NCBI RefSeq assembly: GCF_033115175.1
Contig: NC_084829.1
Coordinates: forward strand, 134,264,996-134,328,995
Length of the DNA: 64,000 bases
Direction: 5' to 3'
Source: Lepus europaeus
Lineage: Eukaryota; Chordata; Mammalia; Lagomorpha; Leporidae
The translations under genes were made by a program, and so were the position numbers. Each line of letters starts with the position of its first letter. The first letter of the stretch is position 1. A model generated the notes under the pieces. The model did no database searches and was not told the DNA's origin. It was given only the letters and a program-made list of their open reading frames with translations. Positions 32,140 to 44,279 of the stretch are shown here, in pieces.

Positions 32140-34665
32140 ATTATTTTTTCAAAAAAATTTTATTTAAGGAATACAAACTTCATGCATTTCATAAATACAA
32201 CTATAGGAACATGGTAATCTTCCCACCCTACCTGCCCTCACACTCACACTCCCACCCCTCTTGCTCTTCCATCTCCTATTCCCAGTATTATTTTTACTAA
32301 GATCTGTTTTCAATTAACTTTATCCACAGAAGATTAACTCTATACAAAGTAAAGTGTTCAACAAATCGTACAAAAAAAAAAAAACTATTCCTTAACAGTT
32401 GAGACAAGGGCTATTCAAAGTCATTGCATCCCAAAGTTTATTTCAGTTTTTTTTTGTTCATTTGTTTTTATTTATTTTTTTATTAAACTTTTATTTAATG
32501 AATATAAATTTCCAAAGTATAGCTTATGGGTTACAATGGCTTCCCCCCTCCCATAACTTCCCTCCCGCCCGCAACCCTCCCCTTTCCCGCTCCCTTTCCC
32601 CTTCCATTCATGTAAAGATTCATTTTCAATTCTCTTTGTATACAGAAGATCAGTTTAGTATATATTAGGTAAAGATTTCAACATTTTGCCCATATAGCAA
32701 CATCAAGTGAAAAAACTACCATTGGATTACTAATTATAGCATTAAATAGCAATGTACAGCACATTAAAGACAGAGATCCTACATAATTTTTTTCAAATTA
32801 ATTAATTTTCTATGCCATTTCCATTTTAACACCAGGTTGTTTTTTTTTTTCATTTCCAATTCTCTTTATATACAGAAGATCACTTCAGTATATAATTAGC
32901 AAAGACCTCATCAGTCTGCGCCCACACAGAAACGCAAAGTATAAAAATACTGTTTCAGTACCAGTCATAGCGTCACTTGGCTTTAGACGACACATTAGGG
33001 ACAGATCCCACATGGGGTGTAAGTACACAGTGACTCCTGTTGCTGACTTAACAATTTGACACTCCTGTTCATGGCGTCAGTAATCTCCCTAGGCTCTAGT
33101 CATGAGTTGCCAGGGCTATGGAAGCCTTTAGAGTTCGCTGACTTTGATCTTATTCCGATAGGGTCATAGTCAAAGTGGAGGTTCTCTCCTCCCTTCGGAG
33201 AAGGGTACCTCCTTCTTTGATGGCCCCGTTCTTTCCACTGGGATCTCACTCACAGAGATCATTCATTTAGGTCTTTTTTTTTTTCCCATGATTTCTTGGC
33301 TTTCCATGCCTGCTATACTCTCATGGGCTCTTCAGCCAGATCCGAATGCCTTGAGGGCTGATTCTGAGGCCAGAGTGTTGTTTAGGACATCTGCCATCCT
33401 ATGAGTCTGCTGTGTATCCCACTTCCCATGTTGGATCTTTCTCTCCCTTTTTGATTCTATCAGTTAGTATTAGCAGATACTTGTCTTGTTTGTGTGATCT
33501 CTTTGACTCTTAGACCTATCAGAGCTATCAATTGTGAGCTGAAATTGATCACTTGGACTAGTGCGATGGCATTGGTACATGCCATCTTGATGGAATTGTG
33601 TTGGAATCCCCTGGCACATTTCTAACTCCACCATTGGCGGCCAGTCCGATTGAGCATGTTCCAAATTGTTCATCTCCTCCCTCTCTTTTTCCACTCTTAG
33701 ATTTAACAGGGACACTTTTCAGTTAAAATTTAAACACCTAAGAATAATTGTGTGTTAATTACTGAGTTCAACCAATAGTACTAGAACAACAACAACAACA
33801 ACAAATACTAAAAAGGATAAAGTATTACATTGTACATCTAAAGTCAGGACAGGAGCTGATCAGTTCATTGTTTTTTAAACATTCTTTTTTTCAGAAACTT
33901 AATTAACTTTAAAGAAAAATCCAAGAATAATACATCTTTTGTGAGAAATTAGACATAATTTATAACTTATGAAACATAAGAACATTCTCCACTTAATACA
34001 GTAAAACAAATCTTTCAGAAAAAGTTTTACTGTTAACTTTCATAATACAACTCTTTGAGGACAGAGGTCCCGCATGGGAAGTTATTGCACAGTTATTCCT
34101 GTTGTCAATTTGACAATTAAACTCTTATGTATGACATCAGTGATCTCCTGAGGCTCTGACATGAGCTGCCTAGGCTATGGTAGTAGCCTTTTGAATCCAC
34201 AAACTCTGTTAGTATTTAGACAAGGCCATAATCAAAGTGGAAGTTCTCTCCTCCCTTCAGAGAAAAGTATCTCCTTCTTTGATGACCACTTCTTTCCACT
34301 GGGGCCTCACCCACCGAGATCCTTCATGTAGGACATCTTTGCCACAGTGTCTTGGCTTTCTAAGCCCGAAATGCTCTCCTGGGCTTTTCAGCCAAAATTA
34401 CTTAAGGGCTGATTCTGAGGTCTGAGTGTTATTTAAAGTGATTGTCATTCTATGAGTATGGACTGCTTCCCATGTTGGAGCATTCACTCCTTTTTATATC
34501 TACCTATTATTATTACCAAACACTTAATCCTATCTATATGATCACTTTAACACTTAAAATGCTATTTTTACCTCCTAGCTTAAGGGGATTTGGGGTCCCA
34601 TGGCAAGTTTTTAAACTGTAACCTTAGAAGTGAGTCTGTAGGAATGTACGTAGAACTATACAGCT
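32140..34665 (-). mobile_element. Older lagomorph L1 3' end, split by a younger L1
   Basis: The left part (32140-about 32440) and right part (about 33880-34665) rejoin in the order seen in the uninterrupted copy at 41.5-42.3 kb: ACAAGGGCTATTCAAAGTCA, then AACTTAATTAACTTTAAAGA. A younger - strand L1 lies between them. Confidence 0.82.
32441..33880 (-). mobile_element. Younger lagomorph L1, 5'-truncated, with 3'UTR duplication
   Basis: From the tail (TTTTTATTAAACTTTTATTT) through the pyrimidine-rich complement of the G-rich tract (CCCCCCTCCCATAACTTCCC) to the region just after ORF2. It has the duplicated 3'UTR unit also found at 23 kb and 53 kb. Confidence 0.85.
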
Positions 34666-35196
34666 TTAGGGCTATAAGATTCATACATTTCATAATCATA
34701 ACTCTAGGAACATGGAGATTCTTTCCAGCATAACCACCTTCCCACCTCCTTTCTCCCTCCTTCTCATATTCCCACTCTTTATTTTTTACTAAGATCTATT
34801 TTCAATTAACTTTATACACATATGATTAGCTGTTAGGTAAAGAATTCAACAAATAGTATGAAAAAATAACTGTTCTTCAACAGTCAAGACAAGGGCTGTT
34901 CAAAGACATTGCTTCTCAAAGTATCAATTTCACTTCTACAGATTGCCTTTATGTGCTTTATTGGTTATCACAGGTCAGAGAGAACATATGGTATTTGTCC
35001 CTTTGAGACTGGTTTATTTTACTAAGTATGATGTTTCCCAGTTTCATCCATTTTGTTGCAAAAGACAGGATTTCATTTTGGGTTTTTTTAACTACTATGT
35101 AGTATTCCATGGTGTACATATACCACAACTTGCTTATGCAATCTTCAGTTGATAGGCACTTGGGTTGATTCCACGTCTTAGTTATTGTGAATTGAG

Positions 35197-35535
35197 CTAC
35201 AACAAACATGGGGTGCAGATAACCCTTTCATATGCTGATTTCATTTCCCTTGGGTAAATTCCCAGGAGTGGGATTGCTGGGTAATATGGTAGGTCTAAAT
35301 TCAGATTTCTCAGATATCTCCATACTGTCTTCCATAGTGAATGCACTAGTTTACATTCCAACCAACAGTGGATTAGGATACCTTTTTCCCCACATCCTTG
35401 CCAGCATTTGTTGTTTGTTGATTTCTGTATGAAAGCCATTCTAATGGGGATGAGGTGAAACCTCATTGTGATTTTGATTTCCATTTCCCTAATGGCTAGT
35501 GATCCTGAGAATTTTTTCATGTATCTGTTGGCCAC
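35197..35535 (-). pseudogene. L1 ORF2 C-terminal fragment
   Basis: 112 codons matching the ORF2p C-terminus, with the Cys-rich motif [18 protein letters not shown]. The frame is interrupted on both sides. It is a relic within the internally deleted L1. Confidence 0.85.
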
Positions 35536-35566
35536 TTAGATTTCCTCTTTTAAAAAATGCTTGTTG

Positions 35567-35900
35567 GGGCCGGCGCCATGGCTCAACAGGCTAATCCTCC
35601 ACCTTGTGGCACCGGCACACCAGGTTCTAGTTCCAGTCGGGGTGCCGGATTCTGTTCTGGTTGCCCCTCTTCCAGGCCAGCTCTCTGCTATGGCCCAGGA
35701 GTGCAGTGGAGGATGGCTCTAGTGCTTGGGCCCTGCACCCCATGGGTGACCAGGATAAGCACCTGGCTCCTGCCTTCAGATCAGCGCGGTGTGTTGGCCG
35801 CAGTGCGCTGGCCACAGTGGCCATTGGAGGGTGAACCAACGGCAAAGGAAGAACTTTCTCTCTGTCTCTCTCTCTCTCACTGTCCACTCTGCCTGTCAAA
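35567..35900 (+). mobile_element. CSINE, young subfamily, with target duplication
   Basis: It starts GGGCCGGCGCCATGGCTCAA and ends CTCTGCCTGTCAAAA. Flanked by AAAAAATGCTTGTTG (35552-35566 and from about 35900). Inserted in L1 ORF2 sequence. Confidence 0.92.
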
Positions 35901-36773
35901 AAAAATGCTTGTTGAAGTCCTTTGCCCTTTTAATAGCACTAATTTGTTTTGTTGTTTTTGAGTTTCTTAATCTCTTCATAAATTTTGGTTATTAATACTT
36001 TATCAGTTGTAAAGTTTGCAAATTCTTTCTCCAAATCTGTCAGTTTCCTCTTCACTTTGCTCAATGTTTCCTTTGCAGTGCAGAAGCTTCTCAATTTGAT
36101 GTAATCCCATTTGTTAATTTTGGCTTTGACTGCCTGTGCCTCTGGGACATTTTCCAAGAACTCTTTGCCTATGCCAATGTCTTGCATGGTTTCTCCAATG
36201 TTCCCTAATTTGATGGTATCAGGTCATAGATTTAGCTCTTTAATCCATTTTGAGTGGTTTTTTGTGTAAGTTGTAAGGTAGGGGTCTTGCTTCATACTTT
36301 TGCATTCTTGCCTATCCTGTACCATTTCTGATGAGAAGTTCACTGTGAGTCTAATTGGGAATCCTCTAAAAGTAATCTGGTGTTTCTCTTGTGCACATTT
36401 TAGAGTCTTTATGTTTTACTGTGGAGAGTTTGACTACAATGTGTCTTGGTGAAGATCTTTTCTGTCATGTCTGTTAGGAGTTCTAAGCACTTCCTCTACT
36501 TGGAAGTCCCTTTCTTTCTCCAAATTAGAGAAGTTTTTTTTTTTTTGTAATTGTCTCACTAAAATGGCTTTCTAATCCATCTTCTCTTTCCACACTTTCA
36601 GGAACTCCTAAGACCAGTACATGGGGTCATTTGACATGTAGGTCTCCAACATTGTTTTTTTAGTTTTCTAGTTTCTTCTTCTTGTTTTTGGTCTGACTGA
36701 AAAATTTCCTGTGATTTGTCTTCTGAGTCAAATATTCTTTTTTCTACTTTGACAGTTCTGTTGTTAAGGCTTT

Positions 36774-37127
36774 CTACTGCATTTTTATTTGTTCTATTGA
36801 ATTCTTCATTTCCAAGATTTCATTTTGACTTCTCTTTAAGATCTCAATTTCGTGGAAGAAACTTTCTTTCATGTCATGTACAGATTTCATTAGTTCATGA
36901 ATTTGCTTCTGATTACTTCTAAGTAATCCTACAAAATGTGCTTGAAAGGAACTTGAAAAAATAAAAATAAAGTATCTTTGGTAAACATTTAGAAGATCAA
37001 TATTCAATGTCCCTAAGGGTCCATTTTGATGGGCATTCTTATGTACCTCTGGTGACATTTTGAATAGTTTGAGGTGTTCTGTAAAACAATTTGCAATACT
37101 CACAGAAAGTGACTTCCAGGGATCCAT
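36774..37127 (-). pseudogene. L1 ORF1 coiled-coil fragment
   Basis: The C-terminal half of a 117-codon frame has heptad-like sequence (SNQKQIHELMKSVHDMKESF) typical of the L1 ORF1p coiled coil. The N-terminal half does not look like ORF1 and is probably flanking DNA in frame by chance. Not a functional gene. Confidence 0.55.
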
Positions 37128-37455
37128 CCTAAGGAAAATAATATGAGAAGATTGAATTTAGATGATGGAATAGGGAGGGAGCTTACTGCTCTAGTCTAGG
37201 AGAGGAGTTTTTAAGAAGTGTAGAGAGTGCAGTCTTAAGGAAGAGTTGGGGTAAAAACAGCAGAGGAAACGCCACACAAATTAGAGAGACACTGTGGACC
37301 TATGTAGAGGGTACGAAGATGCAAATATAGTTTTCTGAAACTTTGCTTTATATCTTTGTCAAGCCAATATAAAGAATGTAATACTACTATAGTATTAATG
37401 ATCTGTGATTACTTTATAATTTATTGCATATGGGTGAAATGGTCATTTTTCATTT
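36936..37455. other. Unclassified AT-rich DNA
   Basis: No gene. Possibly old L1 remains, but no diagnostic motif. Confidence 0.3.
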
Positions 37456-37764
37456 TTTAAGATTAATTTTTTTTCTTTTTGAAAGTCAGAGTTACATGGG
37501 GCAGGAGGAGGGAGATCTCCCATCTGCTGGTTCACTCCCAAAGATGACTACAATGGTTGGGGCTGAGCCAGGCACCAGAAGCTTCTTCTAGGTCTCCCAC
37601 ATGAATGTAGGGGCCTAAACACTTGGGCCATCTTCTGCTGCTTTTCCAAGGCCATAAGCAGAGAGCTGGATGGGAAGTGCAGCAACCAGGACTCCAACTG
37701 GCACCCATATCGGATGTCAGCACTGCAGTCAGTGGCTTTACCCACTACGCCATTGCACTGGCCA
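37456..37764 (-). mobile_element. CSINE
   Basis: A C-repeat in - orientation, from TTTAAGATTAATTTTTTTTC to TACGCCATTGCACTGGCC. Confidence 0.85.
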
Positions 37765-37849
37765 AAAACCCTAACTAAACTGGATCTTTTGCCTTTTTTT
37801 TGTTTAAACTTACTATTTGGTGAAATATTAAGCCCTTTTACTGCAATGT

Positions 37850-38022
37850 AAATTTAAAGAAAAGGAAAAGAAAGAAGAGAGGGAGAGAAAAGGGGGGAGG
37901 GATGCATGGAGGAAGGGAATCTCATTATGTTCTTAGAATTGTATCTACAAATCGCATTAAATCTGTTAAAATAATTATAAATCTAAAAATAAAAAATAGA
38001 TAAATTTTTTTTAAAAAAAAGA
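37850..38022 (+). mobile_element. Possible L1 3' tail
   Basis: A purine-rich G tract (GGAGAGAAAAGGGGGGAGGG) is followed by CTTAGAATTGTATCTACAAA and an A-rich end. That order is like lagomorph L1 3' ends, but the sequence differs from the main type here. Confidence 0.4.
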
Positions 38023-38391
38023 AGAGGACACTTGCTACCTACCTTCCATTCATACTTCCCCAGGTTTTCATTAGTGCCAACAGCAGAATTTTAAAGGATT
38101 TCAGTTTGGCTACCTGATTATGACTGAACTAGAATGATCTCAGTTTTAATAAAGCCCTTTTTTCATCCATCAACTTAAAAGCATTCAAAACAAATATGTT
38201 AATTCATAGTAAAATATAAGTGAGCATGAACCAAGCATGTAATTTATATGTTCACATCTCTTAGATTATTCTGACCATTATGACTTCGCCTCAGTCCAAA
38301 TTTAACAAAATAAAAGCAGTGGAACTTGAAAAAAAAAAGAATTTTTGACCTGTAGAAATTTGGAGACGATCCAGCTAAAAAATACCACAAG

Positions 38392-38702
38392 GGGCCAGTG
38401 CTGTGGCACAGTGGGTTAAAGTCCTGGCCTGCAGTGCTGGCATCCCATATGGGCACCAGTTCTGGTCCTGGCTGTTCCACTTCCTATCCAGCTCTCTGCT
38501 ATGGCCTGGGAAAGCAGTAGAGGATGGCCCAAGTCCTTGGGCCCCTGCACCCACGTGGGAGACCTGGAAGAAGCTCCTGGCTGTTGTCTTCAGTTCAATG
38601 CAGCTCCAGCCATTGCAGCCATCAGGGAGTGAACCAGTGGATGGAAGACTGCTCTCTCTGTCTCTACCTCTCTCTGTAACTCTGTCTTTAAAATAAATTC
38701 CA
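38392..38702 (+). mobile_element. CSINE
   Basis: It starts GGGGCCAGTGCTGTGGCACA and ends TCTGTCTTTAAAATAAATTC. Full body present. Confidence 0.9.
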
Positions 38703-39966
38703 TCTTTGTATACATCAGTTTGTAATCATTATTAATGGAATGTAGACCATTCCAATTTTCTTTGCATAGAGAAAATAAAAAACATGTATACTAACTAAAA
38801 TCTATATATGTATATATACATACATGTGCATCACATATTGTTTAACAGTTTTAAATTCCTAGTGATAAAAGCATAAGAGTTTGATTTTTCCATATTAGTG
38901 TGCTATGTCAAATTTTTTCCTAATAGGGAAAAGATCTCTATTAATATCTTGAGCTGATACACCCATATTTCCAACACTTTGTTATTAAAAGACAAATTCA
39001 ATATTTTCCAGTTTCACATTCAAATCTCCCCTTTACTAGCTGTGATCCACATTGCCTGGGACCTGCAGTGGCTTTGTTGTTTGACTTCTCCATTAAGTCA
39101 TGAACTGAGTTTGGAGTGGAGGAGAAGAGCATTCAACTCATCTCTACCTCTCTCTTATTCAAGGTCTTATTTCTATAGTGTTGGAGTTGAAAGGGAGCAT
39201 GAGAGAGGATCTTTATTATCCACCCAGTGCTGTGAACCTTAATTGGTTGATGTTCCTTCTCATTAGTCCTGGCTGCCCACTGTGGAGAAACAGTCCATAT
39301 ATTAGTATCAATCGCATTCAAATAACTACAAAAAATTTACCTTGGAATAAATTTAACCAAGGGTAATAAATTTAACAAGGGTAATTATGTTCTATAGAGT
39401 ATCCACAAACACTGAGTTAGCAAGTATTGAATCATTGATCCCAGGGGGTATCTATGCACAAACTTATCTCATATATATTACAATCTTAGTCCTAAAATCA
39501 AACTATCCTAGTTCATTCTATTTATTTTACAAATATGAATATGCTACTATTATCTTAAAATAGAAAAGGTTTTTTTGTTTTGTTTGTTTGTTTGTTTTAA
39601 GTAGAAAAGAAGGCTCAGAAATGCCTGAGACTGCCTTGGGCTTCAAATCTCCTGTAGACTCCAGAGTTGAAGCTTCTTGCCCTACCCTCTGCTGCCCCCT
39701 ACTGGCTGCATTCTCTGGTCTTTAGTGGAGCTGAAACAAGCCTGCAGAGTATTTCCTTGCACATAAGCTCAGCTAGGAACATGCCTTGTGGGTGACTCAA
39801 ATTTCTCTCTTTGCATGTCCTCAAATGACCACAAAAGCTTACATTTCAAACTTGCCTAGTCAGCACCCACAATCACATTTAGCCAATTTCTCACAATAAA
39901 TCACTTAAGACAGTATATATCTCTTACCGATTTTACTTCTCTGGCTGAATTTTGACTGATATACAA
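38703..39966. other. Mostly single-copy DNA
   Basis: No gene. A (TTTG)n run lies at 39571-39598 and an AT-rich dinucleotide patch near 38802-38825. The right end (GGCTGAATTTTGACTGATAT) could be an old LTR end, which I cannot confirm. Confidence 0.4.
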
Positions 39967-39978
39967 AAGAGAATTAAG

Positions 39979-40302
39979 GGGCAAGTGCTGTGGCGCAGCA
40001 GGTTAACGCCCTGGCCTAAAGTGCCAGCATGCCATTTGGACGCCAGTTCTAGTCCCGGCTGCTCCTCTTCCAATCCAGCTCTCTGCTATGGCCTGGGAAA
40101 GCAGTAGAAGATGGCTCAAGTCCTTGGGCCCATGCACCCACATGGGAGACCTGGAAGAAGCTCCTGGCTCCTGGCTTCAGATCAGCGCAGCTCCAGCCAT
40201 TGCGGCCAATTGGGGAGTGAACCAGCGGATGGAAGACCTCTCTCTCTCTGTCTCTACCTCTCTGTAACTCTGTCTTTCAAATAAATAAAATAAATCTTTA
40301 AA
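39979..40302 (+). mobile_element. CSINE with target duplication
   Basis: It starts GGGGCAAGTGCTGTGGCGCA. The flanks AGAGAATTAAGG occur just before it and again after the A-rich tail and a short (GA)n run (about 40315-40326). Confidence 0.92.
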
Positions 40303-40542
40303 AAAGAGAGAGAGAGAGAATTAAGGCCACAAGTGGAGTTAAGTTTACCAACTAGTTGGATTTAAGATGGGACAATTTTCCTGAATTGTCCGGGGGACAC
40401 AGTGCAATCACAGAGTCCTTCAAAGTGGGGGAGAGGGGTCAAGGAGTCTGTCAGAGGGAAGCATTGTGAGAAAGATTCCATCAAAAGGAATAGGTCACAG
40501 GCCAAAATTCTGGCAGCTTTTAGGAGTTTAAAAAGACAGGGA

Positions 40543-40855
40543 GGGGCCGGTGGTGCTGTGGCATAGCAGGCGAAGCCACCACCTGCAGTGCCAGCATCCC
40601 ATGTGGATGCTGGTTTGAGTCCCAGCTGCTCCAGTCCTGATCAAGCTCTCTACTGTGGCCAGCTTTCTGCTATCCCCTGCACCTAAGCGGGAAACCCAGA
40701 AGAAGCTCCTGGCTCCTGGCTTCAGATCGACGCAGCTCCGGCCTCTGTGGACATCTTGGGGAGTAAACCAATAGATGGAAGATCTCGCTCTCTCTCTATC
40801 TCTCTCTCTCTCTGTAACTCTGCCTTTCAATTAAATCAATAAATCTTTGGAGGAA
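40543..40855 (+). mobile_element. CSINE
   Basis: It starts GGGGCCGGTGGTGCTGTGGC, with a short deletion in the middle of the body relative to other copies, and ends CAATAAATCTTTGG. Confidence 0.9.
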
Positions 40856-41109
40856 AAAAGGGAAAGAAAAACAAAAAAGAAAAAGAAAAGACATAGAAAC
40901 AGGTTCTTCCCTAGAGCTGCCAGAAAGACTGTAGCCCTGCTGACTCCTGGATTTTTATCCACGAAAGCAAACCAAGGTAAAACTTCTGCCCTCCAGAACT
41001 GTAACTTAGTGAATGGGTGTTGTGGTCATTTGCTATAGTAGCAACAGGAAACTACTACACTACATCCACAAAAGCTGAATCACGGTTTTCTTAGGATGAA
41101 AGAATGAAA

Positions 41110-41345
41110 AGGGAGCCGGCAGGTTGGAGCAGGGGGTTAAGCTTGTTCCTGCAATTCCAGCATCCCATAAGAGCAATGGTTCAATTCCTGGTTGCTCCAC
41201 TTCCCATCCTGATCCCTACTAATGTGCCTGAGAAAGAAACATAAGATTGCCCAAGTGCCACTGCCATATATGTGGGAAACATAGATAGAGTTCTGGGCTC
41301 CTGGCTTTGGCCTGGCCCAGCCTTGGCTGTTGTTGTCATCATACA
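41110..41345 (+). mobile_element. CSINE, old copy
   Basis: A diverged C-repeat (GGGAGCCGGCAGGTTGGAGC at the head; GGCTCCTGGCTTTGGCCTGG in the body) that stops before the usual CT tract. Confidence 0.72.
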
Positions 41346-41528
41346 GTATGTATGTATTTAAATATATACATATTTATTTTATAAAATTATACAAATTTAT
41401 ATGTATTTATTATACAAACACTATAGCACTGACTTAATATGTGCTTTATAAAAGAAACTCAGGAAAATCATTTTCATTGGAATTGATCTTTGTGTAAGAG
41501 AATGTTCTCATTGAAATTACTGCTGAAC

Positions 41529-42309
41529 TCTGACCTCAAAATCAGCCCTTAGGGCATTCTGGTCTGGCTGAAAAGCCCATGAGAGCGTTTCAGGTATGGA
41601 AAGCCAAGACACTGTGGCAAAAAGTGTCCTACATGATGGACCTCAGCGGGTGAGACCCCAGTGGAAAGAAGTGGTAATCAAAGAAGGAAGTACTTTTCTC
41701 TGAAGGGAGGAGAGAACTTCCACTCTGCTTATGGCCTGGTCTGAACACTGACAGAGGTTGTGGATTCAAAAGTCTTCCATAGCCTAGGAAGCTCATGTCA
41801 AGAGCCTTAGTGATAACTGATGTCATACATGAGAGTGTTAATTGTTAAATTAATAACAGGAGTCACTATGCACTAACTTCCCATGCAGGACCTCTATCCT
41901 CAAAGAGTTATATTATAACTATGTCTAAGTGCTAAAAAAAGATGCATCATTCTTGGGTGCTTCTTTAAAGTTAATTAGGTTCCTAAAAAAAGGTTAAATT
42001 AACTTCAAGTTGCAATGACTTTGAGCAGCCCTTGTTTCGACTGTTGACGAACAGTTTGTTTTTTGACTCTGTTTGTGCAAATTGTTGAACTCTTTACTTA
42101 GTATAGAGTTGGACTTCTGTATATAAACTTAGTTGAAAATGGAACTTAGTGGAGAATGGGACTGGGAACGGGAGAGGGAGGAGAAGGGGTGAGAGTGGGA
42201 GTGGGAGGGAAAGTGTGCTGGGAAGAATCACTATATTCCTAAAATTGTACTTAGGGAATGCACAAGGTTTATATTCCTTAAGTAAAAGTTTTCTTTGGGG
42301 AAACAAAAA
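41529..42309 (+). mobile_element. 5'-truncated lagomorph L1 3'UTR
   Basis: An older subfamily with TCAGCCCTTAGGGCATTCTG at the start, a G-rich tract near 42150-42220 and an AAGTAAAAGTTTTC tail. The flanks GAAATTACTGCTGAAC (41513-41528) and GAAATTTCTGCTAAAC (42310-42325) fit an aged target duplication. Confidence 0.85.
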
Positions 42310-42469
42310 GAAATTTCTGCTAAACAGTTCACTATAATGCATGTCAGATTCTATACAGAGCCCCCTATTAAGAATGTATAAAGAAAATGGTACAAAAATT
42401 TTTTTTGCTTCATAACCCTGGAACACTTCAATGACATCAAGAATACAAAAGGGTTTTTAAAAACTGGAG

Positions 42470-42504
42470 ATCGCTTCTCGGCCTTTTGGCTAAGATCAAG
42501 TGTA
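42470..42504 (+). pseudogene. U2 snRNA retropseudogene, 5' 35 nt only
   Basis: The sequence ATCGCTTCTCGGCCTTTTGG and the next 15 bases are identical to the first 35 nt of U2 snRNA as I recall it, including the branch-site-pairing region's upstream stem. The rest of U2 (over 150 nt) is absent, so it cannot make a functional snRNA. A perfect 12-bp direct repeat, AAAAACTGGAGA, flanks it at 42459-42470 and 42504-42515; the A at each end is shared. The left repeat follows TTTTT, the L1-endonuclease site type (TTTT/AA). There is no poly-A tail. Confidence 0.9.
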
Positions 42505-42515
42505 AAAACTGGAGA

Positions 42516-43880
42516 GAAAATATTTTTGTGAGACCAATATCTTAGGAAGAAGATATTGTGCACAGTATGGGGCTGAGCTGTGAGCCACAGCCCACCTCCA
42601 TCCCAAAGCAGAGAGGAACTGCCCCCTTATCTCATGAGGTTGGAGAGACTCCCAAGAGTTATTCTGAGAGCCTCTGATGTTTCTCCTGCAGCTGGGGAAA
42701 AGACTGAGGCCACAGAGGCTAACTTCTTTGGTGGCAGAGCCAGGAGAGAGATATAATATAACAATCAGGCAAAGAAAGGATTGTGTGGCGGGCTGGAATG
42801 ATTTTTCCTAATTTCCAAAGGGGAAATTGGGTGACTGCTACATAATGAAAATAAAGAATATGCAGGAGATACCTAAGGGCATTTCTTACACAGTTGATTC
42901 ACATTACCCATGGTAGTTATGTTCTATAAAGTAGCCACAAATACTCAGTAGGCATCTAGAAACCCAGAGCTTGTCACTTGCAAAAAATAGATACGATGGG
43001 TATGATGTCACCTTGGCCCAATCCAGGTGGTCTACCTGATCCACCTGGAGAGCAATGAGTTAAAGACCACAGACAGAATGTCATTCAGCCACCTCAAGTG
43101 GAGATGCATCTGCCTGAGACAAGGCACGCTGCCTGCAATAGAAAAGCTGATTCTAAACGTCCATAAGGTCAGAGTATGTGGCGCCCAATCATAGTGATGC
43201 TCTGTTCTCACAAGATCTGCTTTTTCTCCCTTATGAGTTCCCAACCTACCCGAATGTAAGAAATTGACACAACTGACAGTCGATAAAGAGGAAAAGAGAG
43301 GAGAGACTCAGATGAAGCCAACAACATGCCCCTTTCCACTTAGGCAACTCTGTGCTGGGCAGATCAGATTTAATACATGACACAGTTCAGAATTTCTACT
43401 GGTATCCTGGTTTAGACTTTTTATCTGTTATCTTAAGAATGAACACCAGAATTATATCTGCCAAATTTTCATTCAGAGAATCAATAGCTTCCCCTCCTGA
43501 ACCCTTAAAAGGATACATAAATAAGTTGATAAAGTGTTTTCATTCCATCAGCATTTGAGTGATATTTATTATAGGTGCTTCCCACAGGAATACCACATTC
43601 CAGGCAGAAAAAACAACACTAACACTTCCTCCTTTTGATCCTCTATTTCTGTTGCCACACACAGAATTGTCAAGGTCTCATCTCTTACATCCACCGCATC
43701 AGGATCTAATGAATTCTTCTTTTACATTCTTCTTACACATCTATTCCTTCCTTTTTATTTCTCCTACCTTTGTTATAGGTCCAAATTACTTCATATATTC
43801 TTTATTTTACTAGTTTTCTCATCAGTGGCTTGGCTTGGGGTCTTAAGATCCTCCCCCACTCAATCTATTCTACACTGAAG
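42516..43880. other. Mostly single-copy DNA
   Basis: No gene is supported. A stretch near 42690-42770 (GACTGAGGCCACAGAGGCTA) is weakly MIR-like. Open frames are all under 90 codons without domains. Confidence 0.4.
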
Positions 43881-43892
43881 TCAAATCTTCAT

Positions 43893-43910
43893 TTTTTTTC
43901 TTTTTCTTTT

Positions 43911-43946
<36 letters not shown>

Positions 43947-44261
43947 ACAGGCAGAGTGGACAGTGAGAGAGAGAGACAGAGAGAAAGGTCTTCCTTTCTT
44001 CCGTTGGTTCACCCCTCAAATGGCTGCTATGGCCAGTGCGCTGCGCTAATCCAAAGCCAGGAGCCAGGTGCTTCTCCTGGTCTTCCATGGGGTGCAGGGC
44101 CCAAGCACTTGGGCCATCCTCCACTGCACTCCCAGGCCACAGCAGAGAGCTGGCCTGGAAGAGGGGCAACCGGGACAGAATCCGGCACCCCGACTGGGAC
44201 TAGAACCCGGGGTGCCGGCGCCGCAGGTGGAGAATTAGCCTAGTGAGCCGTAGCGCCGGCC
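43893..44261 (-). mobile_element. CSINE, young, with long T tail and target duplication
   Basis: The + strand shows a tail of more than 40 T (43893-43945) with TTTTC interruptions, then GACAGGCAGAGTGGACAGTG, and ends GTAGCGCCGGCC. TCAAATCTTCAT is present at 43881-43892 and 44262-44273. The long tail and exact duplication mark a recent insertion. The 137-codon + strand frame is an artefact. Confidence 0.94.
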
Positions 44262-44279
44262 TCAAATCTTCATGAAAAC

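Larger units (their letters stand above)
34670..36935 (-). mobile_element. Lagomorph-type L1 with large internal deletion
   Basis: On the + strand: 3'UTR (34670-34950), ORF2 C-terminal half (34958-35560 and 35905-about 36320). From about 36340 it turns into ORF1, whose coiled-coil part is recognisable. Most of ORF2, including endonuclease and the front of the reverse transcriptase, is missing between these parts. A CSINE at 35567-35900 interrupts it. Confidence 0.72.

Noticed and set aside
43830-44243. A 137-codon + strand frame
   Set aside because: Runs through the T tail and body of a CSINE (poly-Phe stretch), so it is a repeat artefact.
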